64,000 nucleotides of DNA from Hoeflea prorocentri (GTDB taxonomy: Bacteria > Pseudomonadota > Alphaproteobacteria > Rhizobiales > Rhizobiaceae), in NCBI RefSeq assembly GCF_027944115.1, contig NZ_JAPJZI010000001.1, forward strand, positions 2,232,001 to 2,296,000. The letters are read 5' to 3'. This document shows, piece after piece, positions 34,716 through 44,055 of the stretch. The translations under genes and the position numbers were made by a program. The notes under the pieces were generated by a model. It ran no database searches. It had not been told where the DNA came from and saw nothing but the letters and a program-made list of their open reading frames with translations. How positions within the stretch are numbered: position 1 is the stretch's first letter; each line of letters opens with the position of its first letter.

Positions 34716-36029
34716 CTAAAGGCCGGGATAGATCGGAAAGCGCCCCGTCAGGCCGAGGACCTTTTCCTTCACCGCCTGTTCGACAGCGGCGTTGCCTTCT
34801 TCCGAATTGGCAGCGCGCAGCCCGTCAAGAACCTCAATGATCAGCTTGCCGATCTCACGGAACTCTGCCGGACCGAAACCACGCGTCGTACCGGCCGGCG
34901 TGCCAAGGCGGATACCGGAGGTGATGGTGGGCTTTTGCGGATCGTTCGGCACACCGTTCTTGTTGCAGGTGACGAAGGCGCGTCCGAGTGAGGCTTCAGA
35001 ATCCTTGCCGGTCAGGTTTTTCGGCCGAAGGTCGACGAGGAAGAGATGCGTATCGGTACCGCCGGAAACGATCTCAAGACCGCCCTCGACGAGTGTCGAA
35101 GCAAGGACTTTTGCGTTCTCGACGACCTGTTTCGCATAGTCGGAAAACTGCGGGGACAGCGCCTCGCCAAAGGCAACGGCCTTGGCGGCGATCACATGCA
35201 TGAGCGGGCCGCCCTGAAGGCCTGGAAAGACAGCCGAATTGATCTTCTTGGCGATATCCCCGTCGTTGGTCAGCACCAGACCGCCACGCGGGCCGCGCAA
35301 GGTCTTGTGGGTTGTCGAGGTTGCAACATGGGCATGCGGGAACGGGCTGGGATGCACCCCACCGGCCACAAGGCCTGCAAAGTGGGCCATATCCACCCAG
35401 AACCAGGCGCCGACTTCATCGGCGATCGCGCGGAAACGGGCAAAATCGATCTCCCGCGAATAGGCCGATCCGCCGGCGATGATAAGGGCCGGTTTATGTT
35501 CGCGGGCAAGTGCTTCGACCTGCTCGTAGTCAATGCGCCCGGTATCGGCGTGGACGCCGTATTGGACGGCATTGAACCATTTGCCGGACATGTTGGGGCG
35601 CGCGCCGTGCGTGAGGTGGCCGCCGGCGTCAAGGCTCATCCCAAGGATGGTGTCGCCCGGCTTTATGAGCGCCATCATCACGGCCTGATTCGCCTGACTG
35701 CCTGAGTTCGGCTGAACATTGGCAAATCCGCAGTCGAAGAGCTTTGTTACCCGGTCGATCGCCAGTTGTTCGGCGATGTCGACATACTGACAGCCGCCAT
35801 AGTAGCGCCGGCCCGGATAGCCCTCGGCATATTTGTTGGTCATGATTGAGCCCTGCGCCTCAAGGACAGCGCGCGAAACGATGTTCTCGGACGCAATCAA
35901 CTCGATTTCCTGGCGCTGGCGACCAAGTTCCTTGACAATCGAACCGGAGAGCTCCGGATCGGCCTCGCTCAGCGGGCGATTAAAAAACGCGTCCGCGGGA
36001 CGCTCCATAGAGGCGATAGAGTCAGACAT
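34716..36029 (-). CDS. glyA: serine hydroxymethyltransferase GlyA
   Basis: 437 residues. Converts serine and tetrahydrofolate to glycine and methylene-THF. The PLP lysine is in [13 protein letters not shown], the family's standard motif; [17 protein letters not shown] and [13 protein letters not shown] are also clear. It may feed on the folate C1 pool made by the dimethylglycine-type dehydrogenase nearby. About 170 bp upstream of nrdR's start; probably separate from the rib operon because of the hairpins between them. Confidence 0.97.
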   Translation of the reverse strand: MSDSIASMERPADAFFNRPLSEADPELSGSIVKELGRQRQEIELIASENIVSRAVLEAQGSIMTNKYAEGYPGRRYYGGCQYVDIAEQLAIDRVTKLFDCGFANVQPNSGSQANQAVMMALIKPGDTILGMSLDAGGHLTHGARPNMSGKWFNAVQYGVHADTGRIDYEQVEALAREHKPALIIAGGSAYSREIDFARFRAIADEVGAWFWVDMAHFAGLVAGGVHPSPFPHAHVATSTTHKTLRGPRGGLVLTNDGDIAKKINSAVFPGLQGGPLMHVIAAKAVAFGEALSPQFSDYAKQVVENAKVLASTLVEGGLEIVSGGTDTHLFLVDLRPKNLTGKDSEASLGRAFVTCNKNGVPNDPQKPTITSGIRLGTPAGTTRGFGPAEFREIGKLIIEVLDGLRAANSEEGNAAVEQAVKEKVLGLTGRFPIYPGL

Positions 36030-36239
36030 TTGACGTCAATCCTGCAGTGGGGCAGCTTTTTGCAAGCTGGCGCTGTGTAGTGGGCGACCGTGGACATGCC
36101 CGGTCAAAGACCCGGGCGCGGCCACGAGCGTGTCATAATGCTGCAAGGATCATTAAACAAGTTCCGCAATGCGCAATCGCCGGACAACGAACACAAAGCG
36201 ACGATTTGCGTCAGTATGCCCGACAAGCGGCAACCGGTA

Positions 36240-37520
36240 TTATTGAAGCGCAAGCTCCTCAACGCCATCGCGGCGGTAGATGTCATCGCGGAATTGGGCA
36301 ACACCGTCAGAGGTCGACCATGCCGTCACATAGGTGAAGTAGACCGGTACCGGTTCCGCCAGCAAGACCGGCGTGCTGACGCCGCTGGCAATTACCTGTT
36401 CCATTGTCTGACGATCCCAGCCTGACGTGTCGCGCAACAGCCATGTGGACAGGTCGCGTACGTTTTGAACACGCACACAGCCGGAGCTTTCAAAACGCAG
36501 CAATTTGCCGAAGAGGCTCTGCTGCGGCGTGTCGTGCATATAGACCGCATGCGGATTGTGGAAATTGATCTTCGTCGACGACATCGCGTTGATCTTGCCG
36601 GGATCCTGGCGGAACATCAGCTTGGGCGCTTCGGCGGCATTCCAGTCAATTGTCTCCGGAGCAACCTCATTGCCACGACCATCAAAAAGCCGAATCGAGT
36701 TGCGCGTCAGATAGGTCGGGTCCTTGCGCATCAGCGGCATGATATCCTTTTCGATAATCGAGCGCGGCGCGGTCCAATAGGGATTGAGGATGACCTCGTG
36801 GATCTTTGAATTGAGGATTGGCGTCTGCCGGCTGATCTTGCCGACAACTGCCGTGTGACGCAGCACCACACGCTCGCCTTCAACGGCTTCAATCTGTGCC
36901 GCCGGAATATTGACCACGACATAGCGGTCACCGAGAAAACCGGACATTGAGCGCAGGCGGACCAGATTGGTCTCCAGTTGCCCGAGCCGCACGGCGGCCG
37001 TGACATTGAGCGCCGCGTAGGAGTAACGGCCAAGAACGCCGTCTGCCGGAAGTCCGTGCCGGGCCTGGAAACGCTTGACGGCGCCGTCGACATACGAGTC
37101 GAAAGCCGTCGAGGTTCCGGTTGACGCAGCCAGATCGCCTGAGACAATAAGACGCTTGCGCAATGTCGAAACAGCCGGATCGTCAACGCCAAGTTTCAAG
37201 CGCTTGCCGGAGGGAACGACGGGCCATCCTCCGCGCAGCACGATATCCTGATAGGACGCAATCGCGGTTTCCACATAGTTGACGGTGTCCGTGCTGAGAA
37301 TCGGAACGCTGGAGTTCACCCTTTCGGCACTTCTCGATGCCTGGGCGTCGAACTGGTCGTCCCAGGTCCCGCGCCGCGGCGCGTTGATAATGTTCTCGAT
37401 TGTCGTCTGCGTCAGCGTTTGAGCTGACGCCGCGCCGGCGGCCACAGCGGCGCCAGATGCCAGGGCACCCCTTACAAAGGCGCGACGGGAAACAGATTTA
37501 CCGAATGTCTTCTTAGGCAT
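36240..37520 (-). CDS. Tat-exported L,D-transpeptidase (YkuD type)
   Basis: 426 residues. The N-terminus SRRAFVRGALASGAAV is a Tat-type signal. A peptidoglycan-binding domain follows (about 105-165: KRFQARHGLPADGVLGRYSY), then the YkuD transpeptidase domain (about 190-360) with YMHDTPQQSLF and SSGCVRV; Cys348 is the catalytic residue. It makes 3-3 cross-links or anchors proteins in peptidoglycan. In Rhizobiales this is the LdtP-type target of LdtR, which here lies 1.4 kb upstream on the same strand. Confidence 0.93.
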   Translation of the reverse strand: MPKKTFGKSVSRRAFVRGALASGAAVAAGAASAQTLTQTTIENIINAPRRGTWDDQFDAQASRSAERVNSSVPILSTDTVNYVETAIASYQDIVLRGGWPVVPSGKRLKLGVDDPAVSTLRKRLIVSGDLAASTGTSTAFDSYVDGAVKRFQARHGLPADGVLGRYSYAALNVTAAVRLGQLETNLVRLRSMSGFLGDRYVVVNIPAAQIEAVEGERVVLRHTAVVGKISRQTPILNSKIHEVILNPYWTAPRSIIEKDIMPLMRKDPTYLTRNSIRLFDGRGNEVAPETIDWNAAEAPKLMFRQDPGKINAMSSTKINFHNPHAVYMHDTPQQSLFGKLLRFESSGCVRVQNVRDLSTWLLRDTSGWDRQTMEQVIASGVSTPVLLAEPVPVYFTYVTAWSTSDGVAQFRDDIYRRDGVEELALQ

Positions 37521-37756
37521 TAGCAGGTACCGTTAAGCCGATTGTCGATATTGCACGAATGATATGTCGCTCGCACATGTTGATTACAACTATAGCAGCC
37601 GTATCGTCGCGTGTTTTTCACGATTTTGCGAGACCCCTGTCAAAGCACGAACGCATACCCACCCATATCCGATCTGCATTTTTCGATTTCCACATCAATA
37701 TGGCCAATTCATGGTTAAGATTCGGTTCGCCGGTTTTGTATTTTCACAGCGGACGT

Positions 37757-38749
37757 TCAGGAAGCCTTCGGAACCGTCGTCGCCTTGAACTTCGACATCA
37801 GGTAGGGGCCGGACAGGACGGGCTCATATTTTGGTTGCTCGCCAGCTCCCAGGCATGATTGAAGACACTCGATCCGGGCAGGCCAGTTGGGCTGATGGAA
37901 GAACGCAAAGCTTTGCCTGCGCATCATGCCGCCCTCTTCTGCGGACGGATTGACGACACGGTGCAGCGTTGACACCCAACGGTCATTGGTCCAGCGGGCC
38001 ATGAGATCGCCGATATTGATGACAAAGGCGCCCGGAACCGGCGGAACTGATATCCAATGACCATCGGGAGCCAGAATCTCGAGCCCGCGGGATCCCTCCT
38101 GCGGAAGAAGAATGGTCAGACTGCCATAATCCGTATGGGCGCCGGCGCGAAGCTGGCCCGGTTTCGGAGACACGGATTGCTCGGGATAATTCAGGGCTCT
38201 CAGGGCGCTGATCGGTGCGTCGATGAAAGGCTCGAAATAATCCTCCGGCAGTTCGAGAGCGACCGCGAACACCCGCATGATTCGGGCGGCAAGATCTTCC
38301 ATCGCGCGATAGTAGGCGGTCCACGCGTCCATGAAGCCGTCCGGTTTTTCAGGCCATATGGTCCGGGCGTAACAGAACGCCAATGCGTCCGGGTCTTCCA
38401 TTCCGGGCGGCACTTTCAAGGGTCCGCCATTGAAGCTTTCCTTCAGATCCGGGGGCGTATCCTCACCTTTTGATTTTGCAAGCGCCTCAAGCTCCGGGCC
38501 CAGATACCCATAGGGATATCCGTCATAGGGCGCCTTGGCGCCCGCCTTATTGCTAACGGAGCTGTCAAAAAACGCCCGTGCAGCCTCCCATGCCGAGCGG
38601 ATGGTGGTTTCCGGCACGCCGTGACCGCTGACTGCCAGGAACCCCGCTGCTCGGCAGATCTCGTCGATCCTTCTGCCTTCGCGGGCCTTTGCCGTCTGGT
38701 CGGCGCTTTCAAACTGCGCCAGATCAAACACGGGAAAGGACGCTGTCAT
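37757..38749 (-). CDS. isopenicillin-N-synthase-family 2OG-Fe(II) oxygenase
   Basis: 330 residues with a DIOX_N region (about 5-120) and the oxygenase core (about 175-280). Iron ligands: HTDYGSLTIL (His-x-Asp) and LHRVVNP (distal His); RRQSFAFFHQPN holds the R-x-S that binds 2-oxoglutarate. Bacterial members act on unknown small molecules. It stands between ldtR and the transpeptidase, with a terminator before it, so it is transcribed separately from ldtR. Confidence 0.9.
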   Translation of the reverse strand: MTASFPVFDLAQFESADQTAKAREGRRIDEICRAAGFLAVSGHGVPETTIRSAWEAARAFFDSSVSNKAGAKAPYDGYPYGYLGPELEALAKSKGEDTPPDLKESFNGGPLKVPPGMEDPDALAFCYARTIWPEKPDGFMDAWTAYYRAMEDLAARIMRVFAVALELPEDYFEPFIDAPISALRALNYPEQSVSPKPGQLRAGAHTDYGSLTILLPQEGSRGLEILAPDGHWISVPPVPGAFVINIGDLMARWTNDRWVSTLHRVVNPSAEEGGMMRRQSFAFFHQPNWPARIECLQSCLGAGEQPKYEPVLSGPYLMSKFKATTVPKAS

Positions 38750-38830
38750 TACAAGATTCTCCTGGTTGAGCCCCTAGCCGAACATACCGATGCTGGCCAG
38801 TCAATCGGACAGAACAGCCCAAGAAACGGC

Positions 38831-38861
38831 AAAAGGCCACAGGCGCATTGCGCCGGTGGCC
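38831..38861 (-). terminator. intrinsic terminator of ldtR
   Basis: GGCCAC and GGCGC arms pair with GCGCC and GTGGCC around an ATT loop with one A/G mismatch; on the minus strand the stem is followed by TTTTG. It lies 27 bp after the ldtR stop. Confidence 0.8.
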
Positions 38862-38887
38862 CTTTAAGCCGTCTGCCAGACCTCAGT

Positions 38888-39397
38888 TTAGAGGCGGTAG
38901 AGAATCTGATCGTTCCAGAAACGGTCGAGGCGCTGCAAGGCCTTGTTCATATTCTGAAACTCTTCGGCGTCAATGCCGCCGACCTGCTCGATTGAGCCAA
39001 TGTGACGTTCATAAAGACCGGCCACAATATCTGCCACTTCGGTCCCCTTGTCGGTCAGGCTGACACGTACGGAACGGCGGTCGACCCTTGAACGCTGGTG
39101 ATTGATGAAACCCAGATCAACCAGTTTCTTCAGGTTGTAGGACACATTCGAGCCGAGATAATAGCCACGCGAACGCAATTCACCGGCCGTCAGCTCCGAG
39201 TTTCCGATATTGAAGAGAAGCAGTGCCTGAATCGCGTTGATGTCGCTTCTGCCGTTACGCTCGAACTCATCCTTGATGACGTCGAGCAGACGACGATGCA
39301 ACCGTTCAACCAGTTGCAGACACTCCATGTACAATGAACGCAGGGCGTTCTTGTCCTGTGCTGGCGGAACAGAGTCCGCACGCATACCATTTACCAT
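38888..39397 (-). CDS. ldtR: LdtR, MarR-family regulator of cell-wall genes
   Basis: 169 residues. The stretches CLQLVERLHRRLLDVIKDEF and LRSRGYYLGSNVSYNLKKL match the highly conserved LdtR of Rhizobiales, known from Liberibacter and Sinorhizobium as a regulator of an L,D-transpeptidase and osmotic tolerance. Winged helix about residues 45-115, including the HQRSRVDRRSVRV wing. I placed the start on the ATG at 39397, with GAGG 7 nt before it; a GTG lies one codon earlier. Ends at a terminator. Confidence 0.92.
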   Translation of the reverse strand: MVNGMRADSVPPAQDKNALRSLYMECLQLVERLHRRLLDVIKDEFERNGRSDINAIQALLLFNIGNSELTAGELRSRGYYLGSNVSYNLKKLVDLGFINHQRSRVDRRSVRVSLTDKGTEVADIVAGLYERHIGSIEQVGGIDAEEFQNMNKALQRLDRFWNDQILYRL

Positions 39398-39403
39398 CAC
39401 TAT

Positions 39404-39447
39404 GCCTCACTGTCAGTTCTGACGGCTTTTTTCTGCCATCTTGAGGC
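39404..39447. promoter_or_regulatory. nested inverted repeats upstream of ldtR
   Basis: GTCAG-TT-CTGAC (39412-39423) lies inside a wider pair GCCTCA (39404-39409) and TGAGGC (39442-39447), directly before the ldtR start. LdtR is a dimer that regulates its own promoter in relatives, so this is a candidate operator. Confidence 0.45.
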
Positions 39448-39538
39448 ACACCCTATCGAATACGTCTAAAATTGGACTTAAAATGCAATATTAATAATGG
39501 GTTACCGGTGCAAACCCGGTATCAGAGTAAACCGATTC

Positions 39539-39964
39539 TTACTCGGCCTGTTCCTCGGCACGCTTGGCTATATAAAGCAAAACCCGGAATACGCCGTAAA
39601 CCACGGCGATCATGAAATGGGCAAACAGCAGCATCCAGTTGCTGCCATAGAGTTCGGGAAAGACCCCGTGCATGATGATCTCGACGATGGCGGCTACCAG
39701 CCAGACGACAGGCCCCCAGGAGACCACCATCCACAATCCGATACCCGCCACCGGCCAAAGGACGGCAAGGGAAGCGGCCGCTATCTTCCAGTGAACCGGC
39801 AGCAGATCGAAGCGCCAGGCGCCTTCGTCCGCAATACCGATCAGCAACGCCCAGTAGCGCAGGCCGGCAATCAGACAGAAAATCGCGACAATCCGGTGAA
39901 AGACGTTGAACGCTGTCTGAGCCGTGCTTGGTCTGGGAGCCCCCGGTTCGGTGAATTCGCTCAT
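39539..39964 (-). CDS. DUF6163-family membrane protein
   Basis: 141 residues with four membrane segments (about 18-40, 50-70, 76-98 and 105-130). It belongs to the small DUF6163-type family that accompanies ldtR and hemB in Rhizobiales. Function is not known. Its start overlaps the stop of the HIBYL-CoA hydrolase-like gene by 4 nt, so the two are one operon. Confidence 0.8.
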   Translation of the reverse strand: MSEFTEPGAPRPSTAQTAFNVFHRIVAIFCLIAGLRYWALLIGIADEGAWRFDLLPVHWKIAAASLAVLWPVAGIGLWMVVSWGPVVWLVAAIVEIIMHGVFPELYGSNWMLLFAHFMIAVVYGVFRVLLYIAKRAEEQAE

Positions 39965-41031
39965 TGGACTTCGGAAAACCCGGTCAGTTCATCATCGTTC
40001 AGGTGAGCGAAATACGCATCAACCGCATCGGCGCTCACATCTTCCAGCCGCGCAGGATTCCAAGTCGGATCGTTCGTCTTGTCAACGATGACGGCGCGAA
40101 TTCCCTCGATAAATTCATGGCCTTGCAGCATCCTGACCAGGATTCGGTACTCCATGCGCATGCAGTCGGCGAGGCTGAGCGAAACGCCCTCCAGAAGCTG
40201 TCGGAACGCAACGGACATGCTGGTCGGCGAATTTCTGCCGATTGCCGCAAGGGTCTTGGCGGCAAATTCGCTGTCCGGCGCGGACCGTCCAAGCTCCTCA
40301 ACCACCTCGATGACACTGCGGCCGGAAAACAGCCTGCCGATTTCCTTGTGGTCGAGTTTGGCAGCCGGAAGCGCTTCGCGATTATCGTGACGATCCAGAA
40401 CGGAAGCGGTGTCCGGGCTCTTGCAAAGGTCATCCTCAAGAGCATCAAGACCTTCGGCGGGCAGTGCATGCGTTGCTATGCCGCTTGCGAGTGCGTCGCC
40501 GGCGCGAATACGGGTGCCCGTGAGGGCAAGAAAGAGGCCGAAATGTCCGGGCAGTCGGGAAAGGAAATGGCTTCCACCGACGTCCGGGAAAAACCCGATA
40601 CCGACCTCGGGCATCGCAAAGACCGCGTTTTCGGTCATCACACGATAGGGACCGTGAACGGCAACGCCGACGCCGCCGCCCATGATGATGCCGTCAATCA
40701 TTGGAACAACCGGCTTGGGATAAACGCCGAGACGGGCGTTCAGGAGGTACTCGTCCCGGAAAAAATCGTAATGCGGGCGGCCGGACTTCGACATGCGGTA
40801 GAGTTCAAGCAGGTCGCCGCCCGCGCTGAATGCCCGGCCCTCACCTTTAAGAATAATGTGGGTGACCCTGTCATCGCTTTGCCAGGCATCAAGAGCGGCG
40901 TCCATTGCCCTGACCATTTTGTGATTGATGGCGTTGAGTGCATCGGGGCGCGTCAGCGATATGATTCCCGCGTGACCCCTGACCTCAAATGCGACGTCGC
41001 CATCACCGCCAAAATCCATACTCGCCCTCAT
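39961..41031 (-). CDS. 3-hydroxyisobutyryl-CoA hydrolase-type enoyl-CoA hydratase family protein
   Basis: 356 residues of crotonase fold. The oxyanion-hole stretches are KGEGRAFSAGGDLLELY and MGGGVGVAVHGPYRVMTEN, and the EVGIGFFPDVGGSHFLSRLPG line, with its Glu and Asp, is typical of 3-hydroxyisobutyryl-CoA hydrolase in valine breakdown. The long C-terminal region is present (crotonases of 260 residues lack it). Divergent from hemB, cotranscribed with the DUF6163 gene. Confidence 0.9.
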   Translation of the reverse strand: MRASMDFGGDGDVAFEVRGHAGIISLTRPDALNAINHKMVRAMDAALDAWQSDDRVTHIILKGEGRAFSAGGDLLELYRMSKSGRPHYDFFRDEYLLNARLGVYPKPVVPMIDGIIMGGGVGVAVHGPYRVMTENAVFAMPEVGIGFFPDVGGSHFLSRLPGHFGLFLALTGTRIRAGDALASGIATHALPAEGLDALEDDLCKSPDTASVLDRHDNREALPAAKLDHKEIGRLFSGRSVIEVVEELGRSAPDSEFAAKTLAAIGRNSPTSMSVAFRQLLEGVSLSLADCMRMEYRILVRMLQGHEFIEGIRAVIVDKTNDPTWNPARLEDVSADAVDAYFAHLNDDELTGFSEVQ

Positions 41032-41215
41032 CCCGTTGATTCAGTTCACTATGCTGTAAGCAGCGCCTCGGCTTTGGTCAATGGCGACCCGTGGACGACA
41101 GGTTCTGCACGCAAACCTTGCACCCACGGTGCTTTGAAAGCTTGCCGGCGGCGTGATAAGGATTGCCGCGACAATACCTTTGAACCGAAACTCTTTGGGT
41201 GCAGGCAAGGACAGC

Positions 41216-42250
41216 ATGAATCGGCAATTCGACAAAACGGCGCTCAATCGGCGCACCGTTGACGAGATCACCGGCGGGCGGCGCATGCGACGCAACAGGC
41301 GGGCCGACTGGACCCGTCGCCTTGTGCGTGAAAACAGCCTGAGCACGAACGACCTTATCTGGCCGGTGTTCCTGATCCCCGGCAAAAACAAATCCGAAGA
41401 CATCGCCGCCATGCCCGGCGTACAACGCGTGACACCCGATATTGCCGCAAGGCAGGCTGAAGAAGCAGCGAAACTCGGCATCCCGGCCATCGCCACCTTT
41501 CCTAATATCGCACCTGAACTGCGTGACGAAACAGGCTCGAATGCCCTTGCGGCCGATAATCTCATCAACCAGACAACCCGCCTTATCAAAGAGCGCGTAC
41601 CCGATATCGGCGTCATCACCGATGTCGCCCTTGATCCCTTCACCAGCCACGGACATGACGGCATCTTGAGAGACGGCATCGTCGTGAACGACGAAACCGT
41701 TGTGCAGCTCGCCGAGGCTGCCGTGCTTCAGGCAGAGGCAGGGGCCGACATCATCGCGCCGTCGGACATGATGGACGGGCGCATCGGTGCGATCCGCGAT
41801 GCGCTCGACACCAACGGGTTCAGTGACGTCGGGATCATGTCTTATGCCACGAAATTCGCGTCCGGTTTTTACGGTCCATACCGAGAGGCAATCGGAACGC
41901 AGGATCTGCTGAAAGGTGATAAACGCAGCTACTACATCGACCCTGCCAATTCGGACGAGGCCGTGCGGGATGCTGCCCTCGACATCGAGGAAGGCGCAGA
42001 CATGCTCATGGTCAAGCCTGGTCTGCCTTATCTGGACATAGTCTGGCGCCTGAAGGAGAGTTTTGGCATGCCGACATTCGCCTATCAGGTGTCGGGAGAG
42101 TACGCGATGATCAAGGCCGCGGCTCAAAACGGATGGCTGGACGGCGAACGCGCCATGCTGGAGAGCCTGATTGCGTTCAAGCGCGCGGGCTGCGACGGCA
42201 TCCTGACCTATTTTGCTCCTGAAGCAGCAAAGCTGCTGAGCCAGTCATAG
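41216..42250 (+). CDS. hemB: delta-aminolevulinic acid dehydratase (porphobilinogen synthase)
   Basis: 344 residues from MNRQFDKTALNRR, with AAGGA 8 nt before it; 21 upstream codons are not family-like. Joins two ALA molecules in heme synthesis. The Schiff-base lysine is in LMVKPGLPYLD, the second Lys in SYATKFASGFYGP. The metal loop reads DVALDPFTSHGHDGI, with Asp in place of the Cys triad, so it is the magnesium-type enzyme usual for alphaproteobacteria. Confidence 0.96.
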   Translation: MNRQFDKTALNRRTVDEITGGRRMRRNRRADWTRRLVRENSLSTNDLIWPVFLIPGKNKSEDIAAMPGVQRVTPDIAARQAEEAAKLGIPAIATFPNIAPELRDETGSNALAADNLINQTTRLIKERVPDIGVITDVALDPFTSHGHDGILRDGIVVNDETVVQLAEAAVLQAEAGADIIAPSDMMDGRIGAIRDALDTNGFSDVGIMSYATKFASGFYGPYREAIGTQDLLKGDKRSYYIDPANSDEAVRDAALDIEEGADMLMVKPGLPYLDIVWRLKESFGMPTFAYQVSGEYAMIKAAAQNGWLDGERAMLESLIAFKRAGCDGILTYFAPEAAKLLSQS

Positions 42251-42336
42251 ATGCCAAAATCACGGCAAGCCCTGAACAGGCATCGAACAATACCCGTCTC
42301 GATCAGTACCAGACAGCAAAATGCGAGCTCCCCTTC

Positions 42337-42362
42337 GCCGGCGGCCCCCGACTTCCGCCGGC
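42337..42362. other. hairpin between hemB and the 2OG-type gene
   Basis: GCCGGCGG, 10-nt loop, CCGCCGGC: a perfect 8-bp stem in the 260-bp space between two convergent genes. No U-tract on either strand. It is probably the shared 3' end structure. Confidence 0.4.
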
Positions 42363-42510
42363 ACCGCCTGTCGAACAAGGACAAAAGTCCAAAATAGTCC
42401 AAGTCGCATACTGGTCGGAGTGCCGGATTGGCTGCAATTGAGGAGTTCCGCCTTATGCGCAACCGGACCTCTCGTCAGGGCTGCACAAGGTCATTTGTTT
42501 GCCGGCAGGG

Positions 42511-43215
42511 CTAATTGAACATTCGCCGGACGTTGCGCTTCAGTCGGGGTATCAAGGAGTAGTCAATCAACATGTATCCGAGGCTGAACCGGTGTGTCTG
42601 GGAATATACACAATGCCAGAACGGCGTTTTCTGGCTGACCGGAAATACACGCAGATTCCACTGCCTGTCCTCGAGTGTGACGACTTCACCAGTCTCTGGT
42701 TTAAAGTAGCGAAAAAAGGAATCACCTTCCGTCTCCGCATAATTTATGTAGACCCGCCAGCCCGGAGACCTGCTGTTTGTGTGCCAGGACATGAAAGAGC
42801 CCGGCGGATACCAGAAGTGTCCGCTTGTGCGCGCTTTCAGTTTGTAGCCCGATTTGAACAGGGTCTTCAATAGACTGCCCATCTGATCATCCACCTGTTT
42901 GCGCAGACGTTTTACAGTCTGATCATGCACAGAGCCCTCAATGTGACTGGCGCTGAAATGGATGACATTTGAAATCTCGCTCTCTCTGGCGATACCGTGC
43001 ACGTCGCGGCCGGCACTGAGGATACTCTGTAGCGCCGCATGCGATACTTGCTCGGCGGCGTCATCGGCAGGCTCAAAGCGCTTCATTTCTTCCTTTGCGG
43101 CGCTCTTTTGGGCACGGATGCATTCAAGCACGTCGGACCGGAGCGACTCCGGAATCACAACCGGGTCGATATCATGCAGGCTCTTTGACCGAGCCAGATC
43201 TATCCGCATGTTCAT
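42511..43215 (-). CDS. 2OG-Fe(II) oxygenase-like protein with H-x-N in place of H-x-D
   Basis: 234 residues from an ATG with AAGGG about 8 nt before it; the frame is open 33 codons more. The C-terminal half matches the double-stranded beta-helix pattern of 2-oxoglutarate oxygenases: YPPGSFMSWHTNS, RVYINYAETEGDSFFRYF, and FWHCVYSQTHRFSLGY. Assigned ligands are H145, N147 and H201, with R209-x-S211 for 2-oxoglutarate. N147 replaces the usual Asp. The N-terminus (about 1-100) is helical. Its function is unknown and it stands alone, divergent from the RDD gene. Confidence 0.65.
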   Translation of the reverse strand: MNMRIDLARSKSLHDIDPVVIPESLRSDVLECIRAQKSAAKEEMKRFEPADDAAEQVSHAALQSILSAGRDVHGIARESEISNVIHFSASHIEGSVHDQTVKRLRKQVDDQMGSLLKTLFKSGYKLKARTSGHFWYPPGSFMSWHTNSRSPGWRVYINYAETEGDSFFRYFKPETGEVVTLEDRQWNLRVFPVSQKTPFWHCVYSQTHRFSLGYMLIDYSLIPRLKRNVRRMFN

Positions 43216-43427
43216 CGCGTGGTCCCTTCTTGTTGCGCTGGGCATCGACGATACCAATATAGTTAGCAATGATACATGAAGAGAATCGCGATCGGTCCAC
43301 GGACCGCACCGCAAAACATGCGTGATATACTGGCCTGCTTCTGTTGGGTTGCTTGCATATCACGTCAACTCGAGCCGGTTTGAATGTAAGCATATGAGAC
43401 TTACGTTGGATTTATAAGGTGCAGCAA

Positions 43428-43868
43428 ATGGATGAAAGCCTTGAGACCTGGAGGAGCTATAACGGCGTGCGCTCCCGGCGCATTATGGCGTTTTTTATCG
43501 ACTACGCGCTGGTGCTTGCACTGTGTGTTCCTGTTGCGATTCTGATATTTTTCATCGGGGTGTTCAGTCTCGGTCTCGGCTGGATCCTTTATTCGGTGCT
43601 CTTCGCCATCGTCGCCTTGCCCTATATCGGCATGACCCTTGGCGGTTCACGTCAGGCAACGCCCGGCATGCAGATTATGGGCATTCGCATGATGCGAACG
43701 GACGGGCTGAGGGTCGATCCGATGCTTGCGATGGTCCACGCGGTCCTGTTCTGGCTTGGAAACGTAATTTTCACACCGCTCATTCTGTTGATCAGCCTGA
43801 TCGCCAACCGTAAACGCTGTCTGCACGACCTGCTGCTCGGCGTTTACATCGTTCGCGACGATCTTTAG
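43428..43868 (+). CDS. RDD-family membrane protein
   Basis: 146 residues with an N-terminal RDD motif (SRRIMAFFIDYALVLAL) and three or four membrane helices. RDD proteins are small transporter-like membrane proteins of loosely known function. AAGG lies 9 nt before the chosen ATG; a GTG three codons earlier has no spacing for it. In the usual place between hemB and bpt. Confidence 0.85.
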   Translation: MDESLETWRSYNGVRSRRIMAFFIDYALVLALCVPVAILIFFIGVFSLGLGWILYSVLFAIVALPYIGMTLGGSRQATPGMQIMGIRMMRTDGLRVDPMLAMVHAVLFWLGNVIFTPLILLISLIANRKRCLHDLLLGVYIVRDDL

Positions 43869-44055
43869 CAACCAATGCTTGAACACCAAACTCCCGCAGG
43901 CTACGGCAGCGGCGTCGGGCGCAATGGTGTTTCGTCCAAGCCCCTCTGCAGGAAATGCAGGCGCATAAATTGGTGCCAAAAGGGCATTATGCCACTTTGA
44001 ACACAGCGCCTCGCCGGATAAAATTGCAGCCCTGGCGCAAAGATTAGGGCTGGGT

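Noticed and set aside
36030-36239. Riboswitch or second gene upstream of glyA
   Set aside because: Only a small stem (around 36098-36117) is visible; no known riboswitch pattern and no ORF with a ribosome binding site.
37521-37756. Small ORFs between the transpeptidase and the 2OG oxygenase
   Set aside because: Plus-strand frames here have no ribosome binding site or recognisable sequence; the region is the transpeptidase promoter.
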